64,000 nucleotides of DNA from Candidatus Thiodiazotropha sp. (ex Monitilora ramsayi) (GTDB lineage Bacteria; Pseudomonadota; Gammaproteobacteria; Chromatiales; Chromatiaceae): the NCBI GenBank assembly GCA_025655595.1, contig JAHXIO010000010.1, positions 62,001 to 126,000 of the forward strand. The letters are read 5' to 3'. The notes below the pieces were generated by a model. That model saw nothing but the letters and a program-made list of their open reading frames with translations. It was not told where the DNA came from and did no database searches. A program made the translations under genes and the position numbers. Positions 19,525 through 28,441 of the stretch are shown one piece after another; position 1 is the first letter of the stretch; every line of letters begins with the position of its first letter.

Positions 19525-20700
19525 ATGCACCAACTCCAGTTCCCCCAAGGATTGAATGCGGAAAAATTCCTCAAGCACTATTGGCAGCGCAAACCCCTGC
19601 TGATCAGACAGGCCCTGCCCGGTTTTCGATGCGGCTTGCAACCCGACGAACTGGCGGGCATGGCCTGCGAGGAAGGCATAGAATCCCGCCTAGTGCTGGA
19701 GAGGCATGGGGCTTCCCCCTGGGAGGCACGCTACGGCCCCTTTGATGAAGAGATATTCAGCCAACTGCCCGCTAGCCATTGGACCCTTCTGGTACAGGAC
19801 GTTGACAAACATCTGCCCCTGGTTGCCGGCCTGCTCGACCATTTCCGTTTTATACCAGACTGGCGCCTGGACGATGTCATGGTGAGCTATGCCACTGACC
19901 AGGGTTCGGTAGGCCCCCACATCGACGACTACGACGTCTTCCTCTATCAGGCAAAAGGCCGGCGACGTTGGAAGATCCACTATCAAAGCGTATCTGAAGA
20001 GGATTACATCCCCGGTCTCGACCTGCGCATCCTGCCCGATTTCGCGGCGGAGGATGAGTGGGTGCTGGAGCCGGGTGATATGCTCTATCTACCGCCCAAT
20101 GTGGCTCACTGGGGTATCGCAGAGGGCGAGTGTATGACCTGCTCAGTGGGTTTCCGTGCCCCTACCCTGCGTGAGATGGCAACCGCCTGGTTCGAAAGCA
20201 CGATCGAGCATCACCTGCCACAACAGCGATATCGCGATCCACTGCTCAGACCCCAGGAGTCTCCCGGAGAGATCCTGCCTAGCGCACTGGCCGACTTCAG
20301 AGAGGAACTTGCCCGATATCTGGAAAATCCGACCAATAACAATCGCTGGTTCGGCAGCTTCATCACTGAGCCAAAAGAAAATCTGCAGGTTGTACCCCGA
20401 GATCAGCCTTTGCAGGAGACTGATTTTCTGAATCGTTTCCGGCAGGCGGCGGTTATTCATCGACATGGATATTCCCGCATGGCTTTCAGCCGAGAAGACG
20501 GTGATGGCCACGACACACTCTATGTGAATGGCCAGCAATACACTCTGCCAAGCGAGTCCGGGGATTTTCTCCCGGTGATCACACACTACCGGGAGCTCCA
20601 CTTCGGTTATCTGCAGGACTGGCTGATCCAACCCGATTACCTTTCACTACTCTGCCGACTCTACAACGACGGCCACCTTGAGTTCGATCATGACGTATGA
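19525..20700 (+). CDS. roxA: Ribosomal protein arginine hydroxylase (JmjC/cupin, RoxA/YcfD)
   Basis: A 391-residue Fe(II)/2-oxoglutarate oxygenase of the YcfD family, which hydroxylates an arginine of ribosomal protein L16. The iron site fits: HxD in GPHIDDYDVFLYQ and the distal His in PPNVAHWG. The JmjC fold is followed by a helical and winged-helix-like C-terminal region as in YcfD. The track start (19486) is a TTG; I prefer the ATG at 19525 (MHQLQFPQGLNAEKF), which aligns with the family start. The end overlaps the GNAT gene by 11 bases. Confidence 0.93.
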   Translation: MHQLQFPQGLNAEKFLKHYWQRKPLLIRQALPGFRCGLQPDELAGMACEEGIESRLVLERHGASPWEARYGPFDEEIFSQLPASHWTLLVQDVDKHLPLVAGLLDHFRFIPDWRLDDVMVSYATDQGSVGPHIDDYDVFLYQAKGRRRWKIHYQSVSEEDYIPGLDLRILPDFAAEDEWVLEPGDMLYLPPNVAHWGIAEGECMTCSVGFRAPTLREMATAWFESTIEHHLPQQRYRDPLLRPQESPGEILPSALADFREELARYLENPTNNNRWFGSFITEPKENLQVVPRDQPLQETDFLNRFRQAAVIHRHGYSRMAFSREDGDGHDTLYVNGQQYTLPSESGDFLPVITHYRELHFGYLQDWLIQPDYLSLLCRLYNDGHLEFDHDV

Positions 20701-21646
20701 CGATTTCACTATCCTCGAGGCGGTTTGGCCGAAAGACCGCCCCTATCTGCAAGCGGTTCGGGAACCGGTCTTCGTGCAGGAACAAGGGGTTCCGCTGGAG
20801 ATGGAGTGGGATGATGACGATCTTATGGCCTACCACCTGCTGGCTATCGATAGTGAGCAACATCCTATCGGGACTGCCCGACTGCTGGGCAACGGCCAGA
20901 TCGGCCGCATGGCGGTTCTGCCCGAATGGCGTGGCCGGGGGGTAGGAAGGGCTCTCCTGGAAGGTCTTCTGGCCCGCGCAGAAGCCAGCGGCATAAAAAA
21001 ACTCTTTCTCCATGCACAGACCAGTGCCGAACCATTTTATGCCAAAGCCGGATTCAGCCCAGTCGGTAAAGTCTTCTACGAAGCCGATATTCCCCATCGA
21101 AAGATGGTGCTGAAAACGTCAGATACTGCACCCTTCGTGGATCTGAGCTTACCCGTCCTGTGTGAAACCACCGATCTCTACCATCTACACGATGAGAATG
21201 AGAACCTGATCCATGCCGCCTCACTACTGCGACAGGCCAGGCGAGAACTGGCGGTTCTGACTTTCAATCTTGATCCTCCCGTGTATGACCAATTGGCCTT
21301 TCTTGAGGGTTTCAAAGCACTGGCGTTACGCTCTCGCTTCAGTCGCATCCGTATCATCTTGCAGGACAACACGTTGGTACTGCAGCGGGGACACCGTCTG
21401 ATTGAGTTGGCTCAGCGCCTGCCGTCCGTCGTGGAGATCCGCAAACCCAACGAAGACTTTATCGACCTGCCGGAGAACTTCCTGCTTGCAGATGACTGCG
21501 GTTACCTTCACCGCAAACAGTCTGAGAGTTATCTCGGTATCGCCTGTTACCACAACCGCCATCGGGTCAATCGACTGCAGGCGCTGTTCGACGATGCTTG
21601 GGAATCCGCTACGCCCGACCGGGATCTTGCCCGGTTGCATCTCTGA
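20690..21646 (+). CDS. GNAT acetyltransferase with extra C-terminal domain
   Basis: A 318-residue two-part protein. Residues about 1-145 are a GNAT N-acetyltransferase of the ElaA/YjcF type, with acetyl-CoA motif A IGRMAVLPEWRGRGVGRALLEGLL and FYAKAGF. Residues about 165-310 form a separate domain (LLRQARRELAVLTFNL, FSRIRIILQDNTLVLQRGHRLIELAQRLP) resembling half of a phospholipase-D-like fold but lacking a visible HxK motif; this is likely the DUF7931 type. Substrate unknown. ATG at 20690 overlaps roxA; the track start is an upstream TTG. Confidence 0.8.
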   Translation: MTYDDFTILEAVWPKDRPYLQAVREPVFVQEQGVPLEMEWDDDDLMAYHLLAIDSEQHPIGTARLLGNGQIGRMAVLPEWRGRGVGRALLEGLLARAEASGIKKLFLHAQTSAEPFYAKAGFSPVGKVFYEADIPHRKMVLKTSDTAPFVDLSLPVLCETTDLYHLHDENENLIHAASLLRQARRELAVLTFNLDPPVYDQLAFLEGFKALALRSRFSRIRIILQDNTLVLQRGHRLIELAQRLPSVVEIRKPNEDFIDLPENFLLADDCGYLHRKQSESYLGIACYHNRHRVNRLQALFDDAWESATPDRDLARLHL

Positions 21647-21682
21647 ATAAATCATCACCGGTGGGTAGCGAATAGTAGGATA

Positions 21683-22297
21683 TTACCCCTTTGTATCTGA
21701 AGATTGCCATCGCTCCCGTAAGACAGTCCGGTTCAATGCAAGCCACTGCAGGGCAATGGTGATACTGGTGGAATTTGCACGCCCATCGTAGAGCTCGCCG
21801 ATGGCTTCATCTGCATCCATCACCACAACCCGAATATCCTCACCCTCATGATCCAGACCATGGACACCCCCGGCATGGGATGCGTCAACCTCTCCGCAAA
21901 AGAGCGCGATACGGTCGACAGAAATCCCCGGGCTGACCACGAACTCACAAATACGCTCAAGTCTCCCGACCGGACAATTCGCCTCCTCCACAGCCTCCCG
22001 CCTGGCAACCGACTCATCACTCTCATTGTCCGGTACGAAACCGCCGACGATCTCCAGCATCCAGGGCGCAGGCTCCAAGCCCACTGCACCGATTCGGAAC
22101 TGTTCCACCAACACAACCCGATCCAGCTTTGGATCGTAGAGCAGAACAGAGGCGGCACGGAGACCCTCCAGTCGTTCTCGTATCAGCTCTTCACTCTCTC
22201 CTCCCATGAACAGTTCATGTCGCAGACGGTATCGATTGACCTTGAGAAAGCCGCAATAGGCTTCATCATTTTGCAAAATCTCATATTGATAATTCAT
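21683..22297 (-). CDS. nudF: ADP-ribose pyrophosphatase (Nudix hydrolase)
   Basis: A 204-residue Nudix protein resembling NudF, which splits ADP-ribose to AMP and ribose 5-phosphate. N-terminal RYRLRHELFMGGESEELIRE and VEQFRIGA match the family. The Nudix box GFVPDNESDESVARREAVEEANC follows GX5EX7REUXEEXGU, except that Asn replaces the late Gly. The catalytic REXXEE residues are intact. The track ORF runs on to 22450, but ATG at 22297 (MNYQYEILQNDEAY) matches the family N-terminus. Confidence 0.9.
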   Translation of the reverse strand: MNYQYEILQNDEAYCGFLKVNRYRLRHELFMGGESEELIRERLEGLRAASVLLYDPKLDRVVLVEQFRIGAVGLEPAPWMLEIVGGFVPDNESDESVARREAVEEANCPVGRLERICEFVVSPGISVDRIALFCGEVDASHAGGVHGLDHEGEDIRVVVMDADEAIGELYDGRANSTSITIALQWLALNRTVLRERWQSSDTKG

Positions 22298-22449
22298 GCC
22301 GGCCCTTTTTTGTAGTAAGTAATCTCGAAGATCATAAACCGAACCTGCATCATCTTGTACAGGCTGACTACTAAGCACCAGTGAATGAGCCTTCGACTGG
22401 CTATAGTGAGTGGTTGCTGGATTAAGGCATTCAGTGGGATGTATATTCA

Positions 22450-23181
22450 ATGTTGAAGGAGAATCCGGTACTTGAAATGCCTGCAGCAGAACTGAAAAAA
22501 ATCCTGAAAGATATTGCCGATCCCGCGATTGCCGCCCATTCGCAGAAATTCTTCAAAACGGCGCCAGGAGAGTATGGGGAGGGGGATATATTCCTCGGCA
22601 TTCGAGTACCCATACTCAGACATCAGGCGAAAAGATTCAAACAGATCCCCCTCAAAGAGACGGAGCAACTGTTAACCTCCCCCTATCACGAGGTTCGACT
22701 TTGTGCACTCCTCATACTGGTTGAAAAATACGAACATGGTGATTCAAACGAAAGAGAGGACATATACCGCCTCTATATGAAAAATATCAGATACGTTAAT
22801 AACTGGGATCTGGTGGACAGTTCCGCACCGCAAATCGTCGGCGCCCATCTATATCACACAGGAAAGCAGACCCTATTCAAACTCGCCGCCTCCTCTTGCA
22901 TTTGGGAGAAAAGAATCTCCATTATGTCGACACTGTATTTCATCCGCCATAAGCAGTTTGATATCACACTCGATCTCTCTGAGAAGTTACTCAACGACAA
23001 GGAGGACCTGATACACAAAGCGGTTGGATGGATGTTGCGGGAGATCGGCAATCGTGATGGCCGGGTAAAGAGAGCGTTTCTTAAAAAACACTATACAGCT
23101 ATGCCTCGAACCATGCTTCGTTATGCCATCGAGAAATTTCCGGAGAAAGAGAGAAAGCGATACCTAAAGGGTGAAATTTAG
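22450..23181 (+). CDS. DNA alkylation repair protein (AlkD family)
   Basis: A 243-residue all-helical HEAT-like repeat protein of the AlkD DNA glycosylase family, which removes alkylated bases such as 3-methyladenine. Recognisable segments are KFFKTAPGEYGEGDIFLGIRVP near residue 35, VNNWDLVDSSAPQIVG near 120, and KAVGWMLREIGNRD near 200; the Trp and Asp of NNWDLVD and the late Arg fit active-site positions of AlkD. Divergent from nudF, sharing a 152-base gap. A second in-frame ATG (MPAAEL) is possible. Confidence 0.9.
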   Translation: MLKENPVLEMPAAELKKILKDIADPAIAAHSQKFFKTAPGEYGEGDIFLGIRVPILRHQAKRFKQIPLKETEQLLTSPYHEVRLCALLILVEKYEHGDSNEREDIYRLYMKNIRYVNNWDLVDSSAPQIVGAHLYHTGKQTLFKLAASSCIWEKRISIMSTLYFIRHKQFDITLDLSEKLLNDKEDLIHKAVGWMLREIGNRDGRVKRAFLKKHYTAMPRTMLRYAIEKFPEKERKRYLKGEI

Positions 23182-23340
23182 CGTGATGATTTTAAAACTA
23201 CCATTTATCACTATATTTCATCGCAACTCTGGCTAAACAGTGATCCTAGATATACACACAACATGAATTTATCCTGATCGCTTTGTCATAACCTTCGGCA
23301 CACAACTTACTTTCATGACTGAGTTCAGGGAACTATACAG

Positions 23341-23715
23341 ATGAGTGAGGAAAACACGAACAGAAATACCACGCCTGCAAAGGACGACTATGAACATATA
23401 AGATCACTAAAAACGCTTACTGCAGTCGTCTATGCACTGCAGGCCGCGTCCATCTTTGTGGGTATTACCTTTCTGATTGCCATCATTGTTAACTATGTCA
23501 AACGATCAGATGTGGAAGGAACCTATTTGGCATCCCATTTTACCTGGCAGATCCGAACATTCTGGTACGGCCTTCTTTGGGGTATCGCTGGTTTCGTTTT
23601 GGTTTTCATTGTCGTTGGATATTTTATCCTTCTCGCCAATACCGTCTGGATTATCTATCGGATCGGCAAAGGCTGGTTGCGTCTGTCGGATGATAAATCC
23701 GCATATGAAAAATGA
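23341..23715 (+). CDS. Small membrane protein, DUF4870-like
   Basis: A 124-residue protein with three predicted membrane helices: ALQAASIFVGITFLIAIIV, FWYGLLWGIAGFVLVFIVV-GYFILL and the following TVWIIYRIGKG. The sequence SHFTWQIRTFWYGLLW and the C-terminal IYRIGKGWLRLSD resemble small DUF4870-type membrane proteins common in proteobacteria. Function is unknown. The N-terminus is polar and cytoplasmic. It is a single gene between the alkD-like gene and the carbonic anhydrase. Confidence 0.78.
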   Translation: MSEENTNRNTTPAKDDYEHIRSLKTLTAVVYALQAASIFVGITFLIAIIVNYVKRSDVEGTYLASHFTWQIRTFWYGLLWGIAGFVLVFIVVGYFILLANTVWIIYRIGKGWLRLSDDKSAYEK

Positions 23716-23977
23716 CTCGGTTGTCTCAAGGTTAAACACAAGTCACCAGACGGACATCGCGGCCGACACCAATACTCAGGATTGATCGGCAGATCCACCA
23801 CTCTGCATCCTCAATCCTTGTTGCAAGTACCCTCACTTTTCATGGTTGTCCGCTAATGGGGCCAAAAAATCGCAGCCGAGCGGGTTATTCCGTTACTTTT
23901 TACCGAGTTTCTCTCCCTTATGATGTAGAGTCGCGACTGCTATATACCCATGGTGACATTCACCATAGGAGAGCATC

Positions 23978-24580
23978 ATGAGCCAGATACTCAAAGAAGT
24001 TCTCGACGCGAATAAGGCCTACTCGAAGAATTTTGGAGACAAAGGCGATCTACCCATGCCACCGGGACGCCATTTCGCAATCCTCACCTGCATGGATGCC
24101 CGACTCGATCCCGCCAAATATGCAGGCTTGGCCGAAGGTGACGCCCATGTAATCCGTAATGCAGGCGGGCGTGCCAGCGACGATGCCATACGCTCCCTGG
24201 TCATCTCATACAAACTGCTGGGTACCAGAGAGTGGTTCGTCATCCACCATACCCACTGTGGTATGGAGACCTTCACAGACGAAATCATGCGCGACCTGTT
24301 GGCTAGCAGTCTGAGGACTGCCTCAGTCGATGAAAACGGCTGGCATGACTCCGGTGAAGGCCCAGGTTCCACTGAAGGTGATTTCATTGACTGGCTGACC
24401 ATATCCGATAACGCAAAAAGTGTCGTTGAGGATGTCCGGCGCATCAAGGAACACCCGCTGGTACCGCCAGAGATACCGGTATACGGCTATATTTATGATG
24501 TAAAATCGGGGCAACTCATCGAGGTTCCTGAAGCCACGGAAGCCGGCAGAGGCCGACATAAAACCTCTGCAGCCGCTTAA
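23978..24580 (+). CDS. Beta-class carbonic anhydrase
   Basis: A 200-residue zinc enzyme converting CO2 and bicarbonate. The zinc ligands C38 (in CMDAR, with D40-R42 dyad), H91 and C94 (HTHC) are all present. There is no signal peptide, so it acts in the cytoplasm. AGGAG lies before the ATG. In a chemoautotroph it would supply CO2 or bicarbonate for fixation, but no carboxysome or RuBisCO genes are in the window. A stable hairpin follows the stop by 14 bases. Confidence 0.94.
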   Translation: MSQILKEVLDANKAYSKNFGDKGDLPMPPGRHFAILTCMDARLDPAKYAGLAEGDAHVIRNAGGRASDDAIRSLVISYKLLGTREWFVIHHTHCGMETFTDEIMRDLLASSLRTASVDENGWHDSGEGPGSTEGDFIDWLTISDNAKSVVEDVRRIKEHPLVPPEIPVYGYIYDVKSGQLIEVPEATEAGRGRHKTSAAA

Positions 24581-24916
24581 ATTTCAATAGAAAGGGGGGC
24601 GGAGAAGTCCGTCCCCAAATACATTTGAGAAAGATCGCCTGGAACCTTCCCCCACTATCAACTCTACAACCAGAGAAGCACCCACCGGCAGCCACCTTGG
24701 ATATCTGAAGCAATAAAAATCAGTCTGAGTAACATTGTCTTACAATTAGATACAAGCTTAAAAATATTTAATTAAAACAATAAGTAAAGATAATATACAC
24801 GCCACAGCCGCTCTCAATTCTGGGCAACAGATTTCACAGCGCTGAACGATTGCCCTTGATTAATCCTGATCAAACCACTATATAAGCATTTAATTATTTT
24901 CTATTTGGTGGTAGTT
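24581..24916. other. 336-base gap before the 42-residue ORF
   Basis: No larger gene is seen. It begins with the hairpin after the carbonic anhydrase gene, then becomes strongly AT-rich (about 24710-24800, including AAGATAATATACAC, a possible -10). A GGGCAA...TTGCCC dyad (24822-24855) lies upstream of the small ORF. Probably a promoter and leader region. Confidence 0.4.
24595..24616 (+). terminator. GC-rich hairpin after carbonic anhydrase gene
   Basis: GGGGGCGGA-GAAG-TCCGTCCCC forms a 9-bp stem with one G-U pair and a GAAG tetraloop, 14 bases after the stop. There is no T-run, so it may be a Rho-type or RNA-stabilising end rather than an intrinsic terminator. Confidence 0.4.
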
Positions 24917-25045
24917 ATGAAAGAGATGCTACAAATCACATGCGCCGAGCTTCGCGAGATGGCGGATAGCAATCCGGATGAATTGGAGGTTATTGTCGAG
25001 ATGATGATCGAGGCCGAAGCCGAACTCTGTACAGATATGACATAA
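24917..25045 (+). CDS. Small acidic protein of 42 residues, unknown function
   Basis: Too short for the ORF track. The ORF MKEMLQITCAELREM...EAELCTDMT has GGTGGTAG just upstream, and ends 18 bases before a strong terminator. It is acidic and probably helical: repeated E, L and M (ELREMADSNPDELEVIVEMMIEAEAEL), two Cys, no membrane segment. The composition is not that of random sequence, the ORF has its own AT-rich upstream region, and the gap would otherwise be empty; these argue that it is a real gene. No family is recognised. Confidence 0.5.
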   Translation: MKEMLQITCAELREMADSNPDELEVIVEMMIEAEAELCTDMT

Positions 25046-25063
25046 GCCTGACTGGGTTTTACG

Positions 25064-25096
25064 AAAAAAAAAGCCCGCCTGATGGCGGGCTTTTTT
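25064..25096. terminator. Bidirectional intrinsic terminator
   Basis: GCCCGCC-TGAT-GGCGGGC is flanked by nine A on the left and six T on the right. It can end the plus-strand transcript of the 42-residue ORF and the minus-strand transcript of sat. Confidence 0.9.
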
Positions 25097-25114
25097 CATT
25101 CTGCCGATAACCGA

Positions 25115-26302
25115 TTATTTGATCGACTGATAGTAGTCCATAAGAATCTGAGCCACTTCCGGACGAGAAAACTCTTTCGGCGGCGCTATTCCCTGGCCCA
25201 GCATCTCCCGCACCTTTGTGCCTGAGAGCAGAACAAAATCCTCTTTTGTATGGTCAGGTGCTTCACACATCATAACCACCTTATTCAGCTTCTTCGAATA
25301 GGCGGTATGATCCGCTTTGAAGATCTCGATCTCAAGCGCACCCTCCGGTACCTCGTCATCGAAAATGGTCTGCGCGTCGAATGCACCATAGTAGTCGCCC
25401 ACACCGGCGTGATCACGTCCGATGATGAAATGGGTCGCTCCCATGTTCTGACGGAAATAGGCGTGCAGAACCGCCTCGCGGGGTCCGGCATAGAGCATGT
25501 CGAATCCGTAGCCGGTCACCATGGCGCTGTTGGGTGGGAAGTAGAGCTCCACCATCTTACGGATGGCATCGTCACGAACCGGTGCAGGGATATCGCCTGG
25601 CTTCAACTTGCCGAGCAGCATGTGAATGACCAGTCCGTCACAGTCGAGACGGTCCATTGCCATATGGCACAGCTCTTCATGGGCCAGATGCATGGGATTA
25701 CGGGTCTGGAAGGCTACGATACGGCTCCAGCCGCGCTCTTTGATCTCATTGCGGATTTCCACAGCTGTGCGGAAGGTATCCGGAAAATCGGCCTGGAAGT
25801 AAGAGAAGTTGAGTACCTGAATCGGACCTGAGACAGCCACACGCCCCTGACCGTTGAAAGCTGCCACACCAGGATGTTCTATGTCGTTGGTGCGATAGAC
25901 CTTATCGGTCATCACCGCCATCTGCTCGTCACTGACCGTTTCGATAGACTCGATGTCCATGATGGCCAACACCGGATTGCCTTCCATGTTGGGATCACGC
26001 AGTGCGATCCGCTTGGCGTCACCGATGGCATCCGTATTCTCCAACAGACAGAGCACAGGCACTGGAAAGAAACTACCGTCGGTCAGGGTCATCTTCTCGG
26101 CTGCACCCATGGCATCCGCAAGAGTCATGAAACCCTTCAGCGGGTTGAAATAACCGGCGCCCATCATGACGGCATTTCCGGCAGCCTGAGAACTGATCAC
26201 CACTGACGGTAAAGATTCCGCCTCGTGGGAGAGTTGATGGTGCAGTTCCGAGTCGTAGACAAACAAAGGTTGCAGTTCAGCTGAACCTACTGGGTTGATC
26301 AT
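25115..26302 (-). CDS. sat: Sulfate adenylyltransferase (ATP sulfurylase), dissimilatory type
   Basis: Sat interconverts ATP plus sulfate with APS plus pyrophosphate. The 395-residue single-chain form is the one used in sulfur oxidisers, where it makes ATP from APS. The nucleotide site QTRNPMH is at 199-205 and GRDHAGVGDYYG is intact. There is no APS kinase domain. ATG at 26302 (MINPVGSAELQ) has AAGGAG nine bases upstream; the track start at 26416 is too early. No aprBA gene is adjacent, unlike some relatives. Confidence 0.95.
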   Translation of the reverse strand: MINPVGSAELQPLFVYDSELHHQLSHEAESLPSVVISSQAAGNAVMMGAGYFNPLKGFMTLADAMGAAEKMTLTDGSFFPVPVLCLLENTDAIGDAKRIALRDPNMEGNPVLAIMDIESIETVSDEQMAVMTDKVYRTNDIEHPGVAAFNGQGRVAVSGPIQVLNFSYFQADFPDTFRTAVEIRNEIKERGWSRIVAFQTRNPMHLAHEELCHMAMDRLDCDGLVIHMLLGKLKPGDIPAPVRDDAIRKMVELYFPPNSAMVTGYGFDMLYAGPREAVLHAYFRQNMGATHFIIGRDHAGVGDYYGAFDAQTIFDDEVPEGALEIEIFKADHTAYSKKLNKVVMMCEAPDHTKEDFVLLSGTKVREMLGQGIAPPKEFSRPEVAQILMDYYQSIK

Positions 26303-26614
26303 GACGTTTCGTCTCCTTCGTTTTTTTATGATCGCTGGATGTGGATTACGCCTGGTTACTCTGTTGATGACCTGGCCTTCGATACCCGAATCCATGGCAG
26401 TTCTATGCTGTGCCACGCTTCAATCAGGATTAATCCAATCTCTTTATAATGACACCTAACTTAATGTTTTATATTAAAATATTAAGATTACTGTGTCGCG
26501 AATAAATTTCAAACAGCCCATACCCTATCACAACCTGGAATTATCCAACCCCAGTTTATTTTTATGCACTCAGAAAATATTTACTCAGAATAATATTTGT
26601 TGCAGAGCAGCACT
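26303..26614. other. 312-base gap between recD and sat
   Basis: No gene is supported. It carries the sat promoter region: very AT-rich around 26440-26500 and an AAGGAG ribosome site at its sat end. I could not identify a convincing -35/-10 pair or a recD terminator. Confidence 0.4.
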
Positions 26615-28441
26615 TCAGACCTCAGATTGCAGCAGATCGGACAAGCCGCTGTGCCTCTCCAGACGACGTTCAATCGCCTGTTGAAATATCTCTGCTGACC
26701 CGATCAATGTGAAGGCGGATTTCGCTCTAGTAATCGCGGTATAGATCAGTTCCCGGCACAACACACGGCTTGTCGCATCGGGCAGACTGAGCACAACCTC
26801 ATCGAACTCAGATCCCTGACTTTTATGTACCGTCATGGCGAACACTGTTTCGCAATCCGGCAATCTGGCAGTCGGAATCCAGCGAGGATTACCATCAGCT
26901 CCAGGAAACACAACCGCCACTCTTTTCGGATCATCCGGCAAGGGTAAGGCGATACCGGTATCACCGTTGTAGAGTTCGAGTTGATAGTCGTTACGCGTAA
27001 CCATGACCGGTCGGCCAGGGAACCACTCGTTGTCACTTACCACCAATCCCCGATGCATCAGATCTTGCGTGACTTCTGCGTTGATCTGCTCTGCGCCGGA
27101 TGGTCCCGTACGCAAAGCACATAGCACCCGAAACTTCTGTAATGCGTTGAACAGCTGCTCGACAGATGCACCTTCGGCTATCAGCCGCAGTATGAAGGCA
27201 AAGCGCTCGGTTGCCAGGCTAGCGACAGAGACATGACTATCTATCCAGTGGATACCTGAATCTGCATCTTGCATATGCTTCACCGCGGCAATGGCATCCC
27301 CCCGATTGACCGCTACGGCAAGACGACCGATTGCACTCTCTTCACCAAACCGGTAGCTATGTTTCAATAGCACGGTATTGTCACTTAGATAGTTCCGATC
27401 CGGTTGATTGTCCGGGATCGACTCCCGGGTACACACACGTAATCTGGCAGCAAAAGCGCCGTGCGCCCCACCACTACCTTCGCAGATATCGCCCAGCACG
27501 GCGCCCGCCTCCACCGAAGCCAACTGATCTTTATCGCCGAGAAGAATCACTCGGGAGGATTCGGGCAGCGCGTCGAACAGTTTCGCCATCAGCGCCACAT
27601 CCACCATTGAGGCCTCATCCAGTACCAGTAAATCCACAGGCAGGGGGTGATCTCTGTCATGACGAAACTGGGTGCCAAGCCGTTTCACACCCAGCAGTCT
27701 ATGCAGTGTGGTGGCTTTCTCAGGCACAGTATCAACGAGTTCCGGGGGTAGCGGAAGACTGCTTTTCGAGGCCTGTATCGATTGTTGGAGACGTGATGCC
27801 GCCATACCGGTTGGCGCCGCCAGTGTAATGCGTAACGACTCCCCTCCCGGTTGCAGGCGCAGCAAAGCCAGTATCCTCACCACAGTGGAGGTCTTACCCG
27901 TACCGGGCCCACCGGATATCACAGTCAGATGTCTTAATAGCGCAGTGGCCGAGGCCACCTTTTGCCAGTCGATCTGTTCATCGTTGGTTTGAGTGAAGAG
28001 CCGAGCAATATCTTTTCCCAGCTGTGCCTCGTCAATTCCGGTGACCATGGCATCCGCCTTTTGGCGGATAGCCTGACCGAGTCGTTGTTCATAGTCCCAG
28101 TATCGGTGAAGATAGAGCCGGTCAGCGCTATCGAGTATCAGGGGTTGGTATTCGCCAGCGCTGCCAACTACACCACTCTCCATCAATGCATCACGCCATA
28201 CCGTCATCGACGGTGTATCAATCGCCATCGGCGAACTCTCAAACAGACGCTGTCCTGCCTGAGTCGGTAATGCAAGACAGACATGCCCTTCTCCGGTGGC
28301 GCGGCAGGTCAAAGCTGCCGCCAGTGCCAACGATTCAGTAGGCCGCTGGGCCGACTCGAGTATGAACAGGGCAAAGTGTAGATCCAGATCACTGATGAGC
28401 TGGAGCCCCCTAAGCTGACGCAGCAGGCTCTCAGGCGACAT
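26615..28441 (-). CDS. recD: Exodeoxyribonuclease V subunit alpha, RecD helicase
   Basis: RecD is the fast 5'-3' helicase of RecBCD, which processes double-strand breaks. The 608-residue protein has Walker A GGPGTGKTSTV near residue 180, LLVLDEASMVDVAL (Walker B), GDKDQLASVEAGAVLGD (motif III) and the C-terminal VHKSQGSEFDEV and YTAITRAK motifs. Its ATG overlaps the recB stop by 11 bases. It is the last gene of recC-recB-recD. Confidence 0.96.
   Translation of the reverse strand: MSPESLLRQLRGLQLISDLDLHFALFILESAQRPTESLALAAALTCRATGEGHVCLALPTQAGQRLFESSPMAIDTPSMTVWRDALMESGVVGSAGEYQPLILDSADRLYLHRYWDYEQRLGQAIRQKADAMVTGIDEAQLGKDIARLFTQTNDEQIDWQKVASATALLRHLTVISGGPGTGKTSTVVRILALLRLQPGGESLRITLAAPTGMAASRLQQSIQASKSSLPLPPELVDTVPEKATTLHRLLGVKRLGTQFRHDRDHPLPVDLLVLDEASMVDVALMAKLFDALPESSRVILLGDKDQLASVEAGAVLGDICEGSGGAHGAFAARLRVCTRESIPDNQPDRNYLSDNTVLLKHSYRFGEESAIGRLAVAVNRGDAIAAVKHMQDADSGIHWIDSHVSVASLATERFAFILRLIAEGASVEQLFNALQKFRVLCALRTGPSGAEQINAEVTQDLMHRGLVVSDNEWFPGRPVMVTRNDYQLELYNGDTGIALPLPDDPKRVAVVFPGADGNPRWIPTARLPDCETVFAMTVHKSQGSEFDEVVLSLPDATSRVLCRELIYTAITRAKSAFTLIGSAEIFQQAIERRLERHSGLSDLLQSEV

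Noticed and set aside
26320-26390. TGGCAC (sigma-54-like -24) upstream of sat on the minus strand
   Set aside because: The -12 GC is not at the required distance, so it is not a promoter by this rule.
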